NCBI GenBank assembly: GCA_021205635.1
Contig: JAJPXC010000166.1
Coordinates: 1-34,586, forward strand
Length of the DNA stretch: 34,586 bases
Origin: Bacteroidales bacterium
Lineage (GTDB): Bacteria; Bacteroidota; Bacteroidia; Bacteroidales; Muribaculaceae
Reading direction: 5' to 3'
Made by a program: the position numbers and the translations under genes
Shown here: positions 15,670 through 25,185 of the stretch, one piece after another
Layout of the letters: every line of letters begins with the position of its first letter
Position numbering within the stretch: position 1 is the first letter of the stretch
The notes under the pieces: generated by a model
The model's database searches: none
What the model saw: the letters and a program-made list of their open reading frames with translations, nothing else
Told to the model about the DNA's origin: nothing

Positions 15670-17919
15670 TTATCGGCGGGAGATTTGGACTAAGCGGATG
15701 GCGCCGTTGGGGATGTGTTCGCCGATAGCCTCGCGAAGGTCGGAGAATGTGTAGGCGCCGGTCATTGTTTCCATGGCGTCCTCGATTTCGGCTAGGTCGA
15801 CTGGGTCGATAAGGTCCTCGACATGCAGACGTCCGCTTTGGACGACTGTGCCAAGGTGACCCCAAATTGTCGATTCGGCCAGCCCGCGCTCTATGGCGAT
15901 TTCTGCGGGGGTCATGCCCTGCTGATAAAGCTTGTAGGACTCCTCCACGCTAGCGCCTGGGAGGCGTTTCTCCTTTTTGGGCTTGGGCTCTTTCTCCTTC
16001 CTGGGCTTGGAGGTCTTGGGAGGCGCGGGTTTGCCGTCCTCGGCCTTGAGAGTGGCTGTGGCCTTGAGTTGGAGGAACGACTGCACTTCAAATGTCTGCT
16101 CGCTCATTCCCTTGAGGATAGTCAACTTAGCCTGCATTTGGCGCTGGGCGTCCTCGTAGGCTCGGTTGAAATTTTCGGCGCTCTTTTGGTTGTCGATGCT
16201 GATTGAAAATTCTTGTTGGAAGATGCGGTCGGAATGCTCCTTGAGAATCTTGTGAAAGTAGCTGCAACCGTTGCGAATTCGATCGTCGATAGGAGAGTCT
16301 TTAACGGTGCCTTCGGTGTCGTTTAGCGTGGCAGCGTACACGGGGTGGAACTTATTGGCGGTGGGGATCACCTTCAGTTCGAGGTCGTTGACGGCGATGG
16401 CAAGGCTTTTCCCCAATGCCTCGGCTTGGGGATGGATATACATCTGATAAGATCGCTCCAGGTCCTTCAGGGAGTAGAGTAGGGGAGTGAAACCGAACAG
16501 CTGGTCCAACAAGTTGACCGCGAAGTCGATGCGCATTTGGGGCAGTTGGGAAGTGCGCTCCTTGGTCAACGCCAGCTCGGTGTCCATGAACGCGTTGACC
16601 ACACCGTCGGTCTTGATCGACCATGGCTGGAGCGCTTCAGTGAGGACCAATCCCTCAAGGCTGCGGCAGCGGCTCAGGGCCACGTAAGCTTGGCCGTGTG
16701 CGAAGGAGCGGTTGATGTCCAAGATGGCGCGGTCGAAAGTCAAGCCCTGGCTCTTGTGGACTGTGATGGCCCAGGCGAGGCGAAGCGGGTACTGGGTGAA
16801 AATACCCACGGTTTCCTCTACGATCTCTTTGGTCTTTTCGTTGAGGTTGTATTTGATGTTCTCCCACTCCACAGGGGTCACCTCAATGCGCTCTGCCCCA
16901 TTGCCGCATACCACGGTAAAGCTCTGATGCTCATCATCGTAGGATGCGACGATGCCTATTTTACCGTTGAAATAGGCTTTTTCCATTGACGGGTCGTTCT
17001 TGATGAACATCACCTGGGCGCCGATTTTGAGATGGATCTCCTCATCGGCTGGAAACATTGCCTCGGGGAAATCACCTTTGATCTTGGCTTTTAGTTTGTA
17101 AAGCTGTCCTTTGAGTTGGTCGAGGCGCTCCGAGTTGTAGGAGTTGGCGGTGGCGTTGTGGGTTGTTAAGCGTATCCAATCGCCATCCTTAGGGTCGAAA
17201 TTGGGGATATAGCGCTGGTTAAGCTCTTGGACGTCTTGGTCGATAAGGCTACCGGTGCGTACGTCCCCGAGCAGACGGATAAACTCCTTGTCGCTCTGGC
17301 GGTAGATGTGGCTCAGCTCCACGGTCACATATTGCATCTGCTGCAGAGCGTGGCTGGAGAAGAAGTAGGGGGTGCGGTAATGCTCGGAGAGCATCGCCCA
17401 TTCCTCGGATTTGGCCACCGGGGAGAGCTGCATCAGGTCGCCAATCAGCAATAGTTGCACGCCACCGAACGGCTTTTCGCGGTCGCGGTATTGCCTGAGG
17501 GTGAAATCCACCAAGTCGAGCAGGTCGGCTCTCACCATCGAAATCTCGTCGATTACAAGCAGGTCAAGCGACCGTATCAGCGCCTTTTTCTTGGACGACA
17601 TTTTGAATCGGTCGTTCTTGCCTCCCACGCGATCCGATCCGGGGATGTAGGGCCCGAACGGCAATTGGAAGAAGGAGTGGATCGTCTGGCCACCCGCATT
17701 GATTGCGGCAACCCCGGTAGGAGCCAACACAACCATGCGCTTGGGCAATCGCTCCGAAAGCTTGCGAAGGAAGGTTGTCTTGCCTGTGCCCGCTTTGCCT
17801 GTGAGAAACACCGAGACGTCGGTCGACGAGATAAATTGCCACGCTAGATTCATCTGCGCGTTCTTGCTCTCGTGTTCGGGAACCGACTCGCAGGCGACCG
17901 TGGGATAAAACTCGATCAT
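15670..17919 (-). CDS. Pif1-like (superfamily 1B) helicase with C-terminal helix-turn-helix
   Basis: The 749-residue ATPase has the motor of a Pif1/RecD-type 5'-3' DNA helicase: Walker A GKAGTGKT at 41-48, motif Ia APTGVAA at 66-72, TIHSFF, Walker B LLVIDEISM with D124/E125, GDLMQLSPV (motif III), and the late VHKSQGLTFD plus VALSRCRSLEGL motifs near residues 395-435. After the motor comes a long helical region (about 470-640), a basic Lys/Pro linker (about 635-655), and a helix-turn-helix of the RecQ-associated type near 660-705 (SYKLYQQGMTPAEIAIERGLAESTIWGHL). Pif1 enzymes unwind G-quadruplexes and help forks pass obstacles; the accessory DNA-binding end is inferred. The gene follows the PorT-like barrel gene by 31 nt in the same direction when read from the right. 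Confidence 0.88.
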   Translation of the reverse strand: MIEFYPTVACESVPEHESKNAQMNLAWQFISSTDVSVFLTGKAGTGKTTFLRKLSERLPKRMVVLAPTGVAAINAGGQTIHSFFQLPFGPYIPGSDRVGGKNDRFKMSSKKKALIRSLDLLVIDEISMVRADLLDLVDFTLRQYRDREKPFGGVQLLLIGDLMQLSPVAKSEEWAMLSEHYRTPYFFSSHALQQMQYVTVELSHIYRQSDKEFIRLLGDVRTGSLIDQDVQELNQRYIPNFDPKDGDWIRLTTHNATANSYNSERLDQLKGQLYKLKAKIKGDFPEAMFPADEEIHLKIGAQVMFIKNDPSMEKAYFNGKIGIVASYDDEHQSFTVVCGNGAERIEVTPVEWENIKYNLNEKTKEIVEETVGIFTQYPLRLAWAITVHKSQGLTFDRAILDINRSFAHGQAYVALSRCRSLEGLVLTEALQPWSIKTDGVVNAFMDTELALTKERTSQLPQMRIDFAVNLLDQLFGFTPLLYSLKDLERSYQMYIHPQAEALGKSLAIAVNDLELKVIPTANKFHPVYAATLNDTEGTVKDSPIDDRIRNGCSYFHKILKEHSDRIFQQEFSISIDNQKSAENFNRAYEDAQRQMQAKLTILKGMSEQTFEVQSFLQLKATATLKAEDGKPAPPKTSKPRKEKEPKPKKEKRLPGASVEESYKLYQQGMTPAEIAIERGLAESTIWGHLGTVVQSGRLHVEDLIDPVDLAEIEDAMETMTGAYTFSDLREAIGEHIPNGAIRLVQISRR

Positions 17920-17922
17920 ATC

Positions 17923-17965
17923 AGAAAATTGTGTATGACGCTGGCAACGGTTAGAAAATTGTGTA
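17923..17965. repeat. 13-bp direct repeat duplicating the 3' end of the barrel gene
   Basis: AGAAAATTGTGTA occurs at 17923-17935 and 17953-17965, 30 nt apart. The right copy encodes the last codons of the beta-barrel gene (TIF, stop); the left copy sits next to the helicase start. It looks like a small duplication left by a rearrangement or insertion, but nothing else marks an element. Confidence 0.7.
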
Positions 17966-18706
17966 GCCCAGGGTTATTTCCCAAGCTTTATGATGGCCCT
18001 TGAGGTCGCGCTTGAGATTGTCGCTCAGCTCGGCTTTGTAGGCGTTCTTGAAGCCTGACAAGTAGTGGATATTGAGCGAGAATTTGTGGGCGAACACGCA
18101 ACCAACGCCGAATTTCAGGCCCCAGTCGAATGTGCGCAGGCCACCATCGTCGCCGTAAACGTCGGTCTTGTAGGTGTAGCTGTGCTCATCAATACCAGCG
18201 GCAACGTCGGCAGCCGTGGTGAAGTCGTATTTGTTATTGCCACCTGTGCCAAACTGGAAGTAGGGACCAGCCTCCACGCGGATGGTGAAAATGGGGGTGA
18301 AATTGAATTTCACGGAAGCGAGTACCGGGATAGTGATGTCGTAGGAGCGCACCTTGCCGCTGATGTAGGAACTGGTGTGTTCGATGATGCCTGGATAGGC
18401 TGTGTCGAACATGTCCTTGTACGACATGTTGCGGCTCTGGTAGAAGATACCGGGCTGGATCGAGATATAGTTTTTCAACTTGAGGTCGACCACGGCGCCT
18501 ACCGAGAAGCCCGAGCCCCAGGAGTTGTTGATCACACAGTGGGGAGCGGCGTCCATAAGGTTGTTGGAGATCTCGGATTCGTTGATGCCGACGCGGAGCT
18601 CCAGGCCGAAGGGATTCAAGGGTGTACCGGTGTCAATGATCTCAGAGTGGGATGCGGTGGCGGAGCCAAGGAGAAGAGCGGCGGCGAGGAAAGCTTTCGT
18701 TTTCAT
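17951..18706 (-). CDS. PorT-like outer-membrane beta-barrel protein
   Basis: The 251-residue product has a signal peptide (MKTKAFLAAALLLGSATASHS) followed by alternating hydrophobic strands of an eight- to ten-stranded barrel, of the Bacteroidota outer membrane protein beta-barrel family (PF13568-like). Strand cues are FGLELRVGINESE, FSVGAVVDLKL, YISIQPGIFYQSRNM, PVLASVKFNF, FTIRVEAGPYFQFG, FDWGLKFGVGCVF and the C-terminal AWEITLGYTIF ending in F. No substrate can be named. It is preceded by a similar barrel gene (18819-19577), so the two may be diverged tandem copies. The mRNA leader just upstream is almost purely A and C for about 55 nt, which should leave the start codon unstructured and favour strong translation. 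Confidence 0.8.
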   Translation of the reverse strand: MKTKAFLAAALLLGSATASHSEIIDTGTPLNPFGLELRVGINESEISNNLMDAAPHCVINNSWGSGFSVGAVVDLKLKNYISIQPGIFYQSRNMSYKDMFDTAYPGIIEHTSSYISGKVRSYDITIPVLASVKFNFTPIFTIRVEAGPYFQFGTGGNNKYDFTTAADVAAGIDEHSYTYKTDVYGDDGGLRTFDWGLKFGVGCVFAHKFSLNIHYLSGFKNAYKAELSDNLKRDLKGHHKAWEITLGYTIF

Positions 18707-18770
18707 GAGGGTTGATTTTATTTTTAGGTTTTTGATTTTTAGTTTTTTTGGTTTTTGGGGTTTTGGTTTT

Positions 18771-18816
18771 CCGGGAATATCGGGATTTCCGGGAATTTCG
18801 GAGTTTCCGGGATATC
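18771..18816. repeat. Tandem nonamer/18-mer array (CCGGGAATA-type)
   Basis: About five 9-bp units alternate between CCGGGAAT(A/T) and TCGG(G/A)(A/G)TTT, making 2.5 copies of an 18-bp period (18771-18788, 18789-18806, then a partial copy). The array directly abuts the stop codon of the second barrel gene at 18819. To its left, 18716-18770 is T/G-only on the plus strand (A/C-only leader for the first barrel gene). Confidence 0.85.
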
Positions 18817-18818
18817 AG

Positions 18819-19577
18819 CTAGCGGAAGTTATAGCCGAGTTTCATTAGGAAATCGAGGTTGTGGGTGTGGATTTGGCGTAGGGGGCCAAGGGCTTTGGCG
18901 GTGTCCTTGAAGCCGTAGGTGAATTCCATGCCCACAGTGTAATGGCCGAAAGCGCGGATGCCCGTTGAGAGCATCAGGCCGCAGTCGTAACGGTGGGTGG
19001 TGTGGATAAGACCACCATCGCCGTTGAAGTATTTCCACCGCTCCTTGTATTGGGTTGTTACCATTTGTCCCAGGGAGTTGAGGTCGGTGGAGTAGATGTC
19101 GGCTTGCTGGTGACCCCAGAGACCCACCGCGAGGTAGATGCCGGCCGAAGAGATCCATTGCACTTTGTCGCCGAGGTTCAATCTCAGTGCCATTCCCACG
19201 GGGAAACGGAGGTAGAGGTTGGTGTTGGTGAGGTAGACGTCGCTCACGGCCTGCGTGCCGTCGTCGATCAATGTCAAGTCGGCCGTGTCGCGACCCCATA
19301 GCAAGTCAAGTCCAGTGGTTAGGGCCAGATACTGTCGTAGGACGAATTGCGCCTCGGTGCCGAAACCTTTGCCCCATCCTGGATTAGACGACACGCGCTC
19401 TACTTCGGCAATCTTGGAATAGTTCTGAGTTGTGGAGGTGATACCGCTCAGCACGTGTACCTCCACGTTGATAGGATTGGAGTGGGGCTTGGACGTGTCG
19501 AAGAACGTGGCCGATTGGCCCCAGGCAGCGACCGAGGCCACCAATGTTGATATTATAAGGGCGTGGATGCGTTTCAT
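18819..19577 (-). CDS. Outer-membrane beta-barrel protein
   Basis: The 252-residue product has a signal peptide (MKRIHALIISTLVASVAAWGQ) and barrel-like alternation through to a C-terminal LDFLMKLGYNFR. Strands include NVEVHVLSGITS, FVLRQYLALTTGLDLLWG, NLYLRFPVGMALRLNL, WISSAGIYLAVGL, GLMLSTGIRAFG and YTVGMEFTYGF. The size and strand plan resemble the neighbouring 251-residue barrel, though identity looks low. Its ATG shares one base with the stop of the YitT gene (19577), so the two are translationally coupled. Function is unknown; beta-barrels of this class in Bacteroidota range from small porins to assembly factors, and nothing here decides between them. Confidence 0.78.
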   Translation of the reverse strand: MKRIHALIISTLVASVAAWGQSATFFDTSKPHSNPINVEVHVLSGITSTTQNYSKIAEVERVSSNPGWGKGFGTEAQFVLRQYLALTTGLDLLWGRDTADLTLIDDGTQAVSDVYLTNTNLYLRFPVGMALRLNLGDKVQWISSAGIYLAVGLWGHQQADIYSTDLNSLGQMVTTQYKERWKYFNGDGGLIHTTHRYDCGLMLSTGIRAFGHYTVGMEFTYGFKDTAKALGPLRQIHTHNLDFLMKLGYNFR

Positions 19578-20551
19578 TATGCGAGGCTTTGGGGGTGACC
19601 TGAATGGGAAGCTTGGGCTTGGGGAGTGTCGGAGGCAGAGGCCGCGGGATGGGGATGCTCGCCGTCGGTGGGTTTCATCTTTACCTTGAACTCGTCGAAA
19701 CCTTGGCCGTAAACGCCGTTGACGTTGGCTTGGGTGACGAAGGCGTCACGGTCGATCGACTTGATGATGCGGAAAATGGTCACCGACTCTATTTTGCGGC
19801 ACATCACCAGCAACACTTTTACCTCCTGCTTGGAGTACCAGCCCATGGCCGACAACACTGTGCATCCGCGATGGGCCTCGTTGTTGATGGCCGTGGCGAT
19901 CTCCTGCCATTTTTTGGAGAAGATGGTGAATTGGCACGCCTGGCGGTTGGTGTTGATCACCTGGTCGGCCACCCAGGCGGCCAAGAAGAGCACCACAAGG
20001 CCGTACACCACCTTGTCGATCTCGTGGAAGATGAGGTAGGACGATGAGATGATACACATATCGGTGTAGAGCATCGTGCGGCCCACAGTGACGTTGGAGC
20101 GCTTCGACACCATAGCCGCCACGATATCGGTGCCTCCAGTGGAGCCGTTGTGGGTGAACGCGATTCCTATGCCGACGCCGATGAGTAAGCCGCCGATAAT
20201 CACGTTCATAAACGTTTGCTGGGCGATAATAGGCTCGGGGAACAGAGGCTGGAACACGCCGATTGCCAATGAGATTACGGTGGCTCCAAAGATCGTGCGC
20301 ATCACGAATTGCTTGCCCACGATCTTGTAGGCGAACGCCAGCAGTGTCAAGTTCATTATATATTGGGTGAACGCCACGGGGATGCCGGTGGTGAAGTAGA
20401 CCAGCGAACCGAGACCCGTCAAGCCGCCGATCACCACTTTCTCGGGCAAAATAAACGCGCAAAAGGCGAAGGCGTAGAGGCAGATACCCAGCACGATCAT
20501 GATATAATCCCGGGTACTTACCCATATTTTCATGCCTACCGATTTAGTCAT
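19577..20551 (-). CDS. YitT family membrane protein (DUF161 + DUF2179)
   Basis: The 324-residue protein has five or six membrane helices in two DUF161-type (YitT) halves: the FAFCAFILPEKVVIGGLTGLG stretch near residues 25-45 and the GIGIAFTHNGSTGGTDIVA stretch near 125-145 are the family's repeated Gly-rich signatures. A C-terminal DUF2179 cytoplasmic domain (about residues 215-290, ending GVYGQGFDEFKVK) follows. The last 30 residues are a His/Pro/Ala/Ser-rich tail of low complexity. The family's role is unproven; transport of small solutes and osmotic or sporulation links have been suggested. It is coupled to the following barrel gene through a one-base overlap. A TTTTCAG heptamer array lies directly before its start. 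Confidence 0.88.
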   Translation of the reverse strand: MTKSVGMKIWVSTRDYIMIVLGICLYAFAFCAFILPEKVVIGGLTGLGSLVYFTTGIPVAFTQYIMNLTLLAFAYKIVGKQFVMRTIFGATVISLAIGVFQPLFPEPIIAQQTFMNVIIGGLLIGVGIGIAFTHNGSTGGTDIVAAMVSKRSNVTVGRTMLYTDMCIISSSYLIFHEIDKVVYGLVVLFLAAWVADQVINTNRQACQFTIFSKKWQEIATAINNEAHRGCTVLSAMGWYSKQEVKVLLVMCRKIESVTIFRIIKSIDRDAFVTQANVNGVYGQGFDEFKVKMKPTDGEHPHPAASASDTPQAQASHSGHPQSLA

Positions 20552-20558
20552 GGATTAG

Positions 20559-20600
20559 TTTTCAGTCTTCAGTCTTCAGTTTTCAGTTTTCAGTTTTCAG
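20559..20600. repeat. Heptamer array (TTTTCAG) x6
   Basis: Six consecutive units: TTTTCAG, TCTTCAG, TCTTCAG, TTTTCAG, TTTTCAG, TTTTCAG. The array begins 8 nt before the YitT start codon on the minus strand, in the 131-nt gap between ettA and the YitT gene. Confidence 0.95.
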
Positions 20601-20640
20601 CCTTTCTTTAATCTTTTATTCCTTTCCTCCTTTGACATTT

Positions 20641-20670
20641 AAAGGATTAAAGGATTAAAGGATTAAAGGG
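20641..20670. repeat. Octamer array (AAAGGATT) x3.75
   Basis: Three perfect AAAGGATT units (20641-20664) and a partial fourth lie 13 nt past the ettA stop. A CCTTTCCTCCTTT tract precedes it, like the arm of the inverted repeat at 6024-6057. Confidence 0.9.
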
Positions 20671-20682
20671 TGCCACTCACCA

Positions 20683-22371
<1,689 letters not shown>

Positions 22372-22377
22372 GGAATG

Positions 22378-22419
22378 GTTAGTGGTTAATGATTAATGGT
22401 TAATGGTTAATGGTTAGTG
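22378..22419. repeat. Heptamer array (GTTAATG family) x6
   Basis: Six units: GTTAGTG, GTTAATG, ATTAATG, GTTAATG, GTTAATG, GTTAGTG. It lies 6 nt before the ettA start codon on the minus strand and uses the same unit as the inverted pair around the S23-family gene. Confidence 0.92.
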
Positions 22420-22474
22420 GACAATGGGATTGTAGCTTTAACGACACGATGGGATGTCAGTAGAAAAACTATTA

Positions 22475-22523
22475 GGCTAAATGCTAAACGCTAAACGCTA
22501 AATGCCTGCTGCTAAATGCTATT
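22475..22523. repeat. Heptamer array (NGCTAAA) x5-6, containing the def stop codon
   Basis: GGCTAAA, TGCTAAA, CGCTAAA, CGCTAAA (22475-22502), an irregular CTGC-containing stretch, then TGCTAAA (22510-22516) and TGCTATT (22517-22523). The last unit holds the stop codon of def (complement at 22519-22521). Confidence 0.9.
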
Positions 22524-23088
22524 TCCTGCGGCGACGCGGGGCGTATTTCGCAGGGTAGTCGCAGCGCGTGCGCCCCTCGACGATGTTGTTGAGCTTGGAG
22601 CGGATAAGCTGCTTGCGTATCGGCGACACGTGGTCGATATACAGCTTGCCGTCGAGGTGGTCCATCTCATGCTGCACGATGCGGGCCAAGAAACCCGACA
22701 TCTCCTCCTGGTGGTGCTCGAAATTCTCGTCGTCCCACTCCAGCAGGATGTGCTCCACGCGGGTCACTTTTTCGCTCAGCCCCGGTAGGGACAGGCAACC
22801 CTCGTCGCGGCTAACCTTCTCGCCGTCAAGCACGGTCAATTTGGGGTTGATAAGCGTGAATTTACGGCCCTCGCATTCGGGGAAGGTCTCCTTGACAGGG
22901 TCGGCGTCGATCACGATAATCTTGTCGTTGCGCCCAATCTGGGGTGCGGCCAATCCCACGCCATCGCTCTCATACATGGTTGTGAACATATTGGCCACCA
23001 GCTCTTTAAGTTCGGGATAATCGGGGGTGATGTCCACCGATTTCTCACGCAACACAGGATGGCCGTAGAGGTACACAGGTAGTCTCAT
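22519..23088 (-). CDS. def: Peptide deformylase
   Basis: Def removes the formyl group from the N-terminal methionine of new proteins at the ribosome exit. The 189-residue protein has all three motifs: GVGLAAPQ at 43-50, EGCLS at 96-100 with metal ligand C98, and QHEMDHLDG with H140, catalytic E141 and H144. Length is standard for bacterial class I enzymes. A short basic C-terminal tail (PAKYAPRRRRK) may help bind the ribosome, as the C-terminal helix does in E. coli; that is inference. Its start overlaps the end of ruvX by 4 bp (23085-23088), so translation is coupled. The stop codon lies within a heptamer unit. Confidence 0.97.
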   Translation of the reverse strand: MRLPVYLYGHPVLREKSVDITPDYPELKELVANMFTTMYESDGVGLAAPQIGRNDKIIVIDADPVKETFPECEGRKFTLINPKLTVLDGEKVSRDEGCLSLPGLSEKVTRVEHILLEWDDENFEHHQEEMSGFLARIVQHEMDHLDGKLYIDHVSPIRKQLIRSKLNNIVEGRTRCDYPAKYAPRRRRK

Positions 23089-23510
23089 TGCTGGTTATAT
23101 GTTTTGCTTTGTAAATAGTCGTTTAGAATGATGGTGGCCGAGATCTCGTCGACGGCGGCCTTGTCGCGGCGCGCCATCTTTTTCATGCCTCCGTCGATCA
23201 TGGCGCGGTGGGCCAAGGCCGAGGTGAAACGCTCGTCAAAAAAAGTAACGGGAATCTGCGGCAACTCCTTTTTCAGACGGTTGATAGCGGGGGTGATATA
23301 GCGCATCGACTCCGACGGCTCGCCGCGCAGGGTGGTGGGGAGACCCACGATGATCTCATCCACCTGTTCCTTAGCCACATAGCTCTTGATCCATTCGATG
23401 AGCGTGGCCGATGGCACGGTCGTCACCCCGTTGGCCACGATACGCAACGGGTCGGTCGCCGCTATGCCGCAGCGACGCCTGCCGTAATCGATTGCCAACA
23501 GTCGTCCCAT
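23085..23510 (-). CDS. ruvX: Putative pre-16S rRNA nuclease / Holliday junction resolvase RuvX (YqgF)
   Basis: This 141-residue RNase H-like nuclease of the YqgF family matures the 5' end of 16S rRNA in E. coli and was first named for Holliday junction resolution. Motifs: first strand LLAIDYGRRRCGIA with catalytic D8, DEIIVGLPTTLRG in the middle, FFDERFTSALAHR, and the late acidic residue in KAAVDEISATIIL. I chose the ATG at 23510, because the family begins directly with MGRLLAIDYG. An ATG at 23549 in the same frame would add 13 unrelated residues and would overlap the promoter elements. Overlaps def by 4 bp. Confidence 0.93.
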   Translation of the reverse strand: MGRLLAIDYGRRRCGIAATDPLRIVANGVTTVPSATLIEWIKSYVAKEQVDEIIVGLPTTLRGEPSESMRYITPAINRLKKELPQIPVTFFDERFTSALAHRAMIDGGMKKMARRDKAAVDEISATIILNDYLQSKTYNQQ

Positions 23511-23518
23511 ATTTGACG

Positions 23519-23549
23519 CGAATTTAGCGAAATTCCCCCAAAATGGCAA
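23519..23549 (-). promoter_or_regulatory. Candidate promoter for ruvX-def-ettA, near-leaderless
   Basis: On the minus strand TTG (23547-23549) is followed after 20 bp by TAAATTCG (23519-23526), one mismatch from TAnnTTTG. The -7 element ends only 8 nt before the ruvX ATG at 23510, so the transcript would have almost no leader. Confidence 0.45.
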
Positions 23550-23560
23550 TAGTTTCTCCT

Positions 23561-23595
23561 AAAGGGTGAAGGATAAAGAATAAAGGGTAAAGGTT
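23561..23595. repeat. Heptamer array (AAAGGGT) x5, degenerate
   Basis: AAAGGGT, GAAGGAT, AAAGAAT, AAAGGGT, AAAGGTT in direct succession, starting 11 nt past the stop codon of the NSS transporter. The units are more diverged than in the other arrays. Confidence 0.8.
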
Positions 23596-23606
23596 GCCTA
23601 TAGGCC

Positions 23607-24974
23607 CTATTTGATAAAAGAGGAGACCAGAACCATGGCGATAAGGATCGGGGCGATCCAGCGCACGATGAAGTAGACGGCGCGGTAGATGCGTAGTTTC
23701 ACTGTGCCGTTGTTGGACAACTCGTTGCGGAACAACCCCTTGGGAGCGAACCATCCCATATAGACGCACAAGAAAATCGACCCCAGCGGCAACATGATAT
23801 TTGTGGCCACAGTGTCAAGCAGGTCGAAGATATTGAGTCCCAGGATCTTGAAATCGCTAAGCACGCCCTGCGACAGTGAGCAAAGGGTGCTGAAAATTAA
23901 TAACGGCAGCATCACCAGGCAGCTAGCCCAACGGCGCGACAATTTCAACCGGTCCTGGAAGAAAGCCACCGTCACCTCGGCTATCGAGATGCACGATGTC
24001 AACGCCGCCACAAGCAGCAACAGGAAGAACAGGGCCGACCATACAGCCGTTCCGGGCATCTGAGCGAACACCTCGGGCAACGTCACAAACACCAGCGTGG
24101 GGCCCTCCAGCCCCTCCCCTTGCAAACCGAATGACATAACCGCCGGGAAGATTATGAAGCCCATCAGCAGAGCCACCAGCAGGTCGAGCGACGACACGGT
24201 GATGGCTGTGCGCGTCAACTTCGTGTCCTTGGGGTAATAGGATGAGTAAGTGATGATTATACCCATGCCAAGACTGAGCGAGAAGAACGCCTGGCCGAGG
24301 GCGTTGAGAATCACCCCGCCGTTGATTTTGGAGAAATCGGGCTTGAGGAAAAATTCCATGCCCTCCTCAGCTCCGGGCAAGGTCATCGACACCCCGCAGA
24401 ACACCACGAGAATCAGGAACAATATAGGCATCAACACGTTGCTCACGCGCTCGATCCCTTTCTGCACGCCCACGATCAGCACCGTCAGCGTCACCCCTAT
24501 CATTATATATGTGTTTAAAAGCGGGTTCCAGCCCTGGGTGATAAACTCCTTCATGCGGGCCGCGAACTGTCCGTTCAGCGACTCGGCCCCCGGCACGGGC
24601 GCGTACAACGTGCCCGACATCGACTGCCAAAAGTACTCGAATGTCCATCCGGCCACTACCATATAGAAGCACAAAATGAGGTAACTCGCCAGGATAGCCA
24701 ACCCTCCGACTGCCCACCAGCCTCGCTTGGCTCCGAGATTCTTGAAGGCTCCCACGGCGTCGCTGCCACCGGCGCGGCCGATAGCCATCTCAGTCACCAT
24801 CACCGGCACGCCAAGGATAAACACACACGCTATATACACCAGCAGGAATGCCGCGCCTCCATTGGCCTGGGTTTCGGCCGGGAAACGCCACACGTTGCCC
24901 AAGCCTACCGCCGAGCCCACCGTGGCCGCGATAAGTCCTACCTTCGACGCGAAATGATTGCGTTCTTTCTTCAT
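23607..24974 (-). CDS. Sodium-dependent transporter, neurotransmitter:sodium symporter (NSS) family
   Basis: The 455-residue inner-membrane protein imports an amino acid or related small solute together with Na+. The first helix contains the family signature VGSAVGLGNVWRFP with the unwound Na/substrate-binding stretch, followed by NGGAAFLLVYIACVFILGVPVMVTEMAIGR. Around eleven or twelve hydrophobic segments can be counted, as in LeuT relatives; QAFFSLSLGMGIIITYSSYYP (TM6-7 region) is well conserved. Bacterial members take tryptophan, tyrosine, leucine or alanine; the substrate cannot be told here. It is transcribed from a good promoter upstream and followed by a heptamer array and the ruvX-def unit. 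Confidence 0.93.
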   Translation of the reverse strand: MKKERNHFASKVGLIAATVGSAVGLGNVWRFPAETQANGGAAFLLVYIACVFILGVPVMVTEMAIGRAGGSDAVGAFKNLGAKRGWWAVGGLAILASYLILCFYMVVAGWTFEYFWQSMSGTLYAPVPGAESLNGQFAARMKEFITQGWNPLLNTYIMIGVTLTVLIVGVQKGIERVSNVLMPILFLILVVFCGVSMTLPGAEEGMEFFLKPDFSKINGGVILNALGQAFFSLSLGMGIIITYSSYYPKDTKLTRTAITVSSLDLLVALLMGFIIFPAVMSFGLQGEGLEGPTLVFVTLPEVFAQMPGTAVWSALFFLLLLVAALTSCISIAEVTVAFFQDRLKLSRRWASCLVMLPLLIFSTLCSLSQGVLSDFKILGLNIFDLLDTVATNIMLPLGSIFLCVYMGWFAPKGLFRNELSNNGTVKLRIYRAVYFIVRWIAPILIAMVLVSSFIK

Positions 24975-25061
24975 AATAATATCGTCAATGCTGGAGGCCC
25001 GTCGCGGGCTTATCCGGGGTCAAATTCGTCTTATGTTCGCCCTTTTAGGGCATTTTGCCCA

Positions 25062-25091
25062 CAAAATTACAAATTTTTGCCCTATTCGCAA
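25062..25091 (-). promoter_or_regulatory. Bacteroidota-type promoter for the NSS transporter
   Basis: On the minus strand TTG (25089-25091) is followed after 19 bp by TAATTTTG (25062-25069), a full match to TAnnTTTG. The leader would be about 80 nt and includes a small hairpin (GCCCG TCG CGGGC) near 25003-25015. Confidence 0.7.
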
Positions 25092-25185
25092 TAAAATCAG
25101 CTAAGCAATCGTTTTATAGATGAATTCGGAATTCCGGGTTCTTAACCAATTTAATGTTAACCCCCACTAACACCAACCATTGCCT

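Noticed and set aside
23511..23549. Longer start for ruvX at 23549
   Set aside because: The extra 13 residues do not belong to the family, which starts MGRLLAIDYG, and the region carries promoter-like elements.
24975..25185. Riboswitch in the leader of the NSS transporter
   Set aside because: Only a small hairpin is visible and no known riboswitch core could be recognised.
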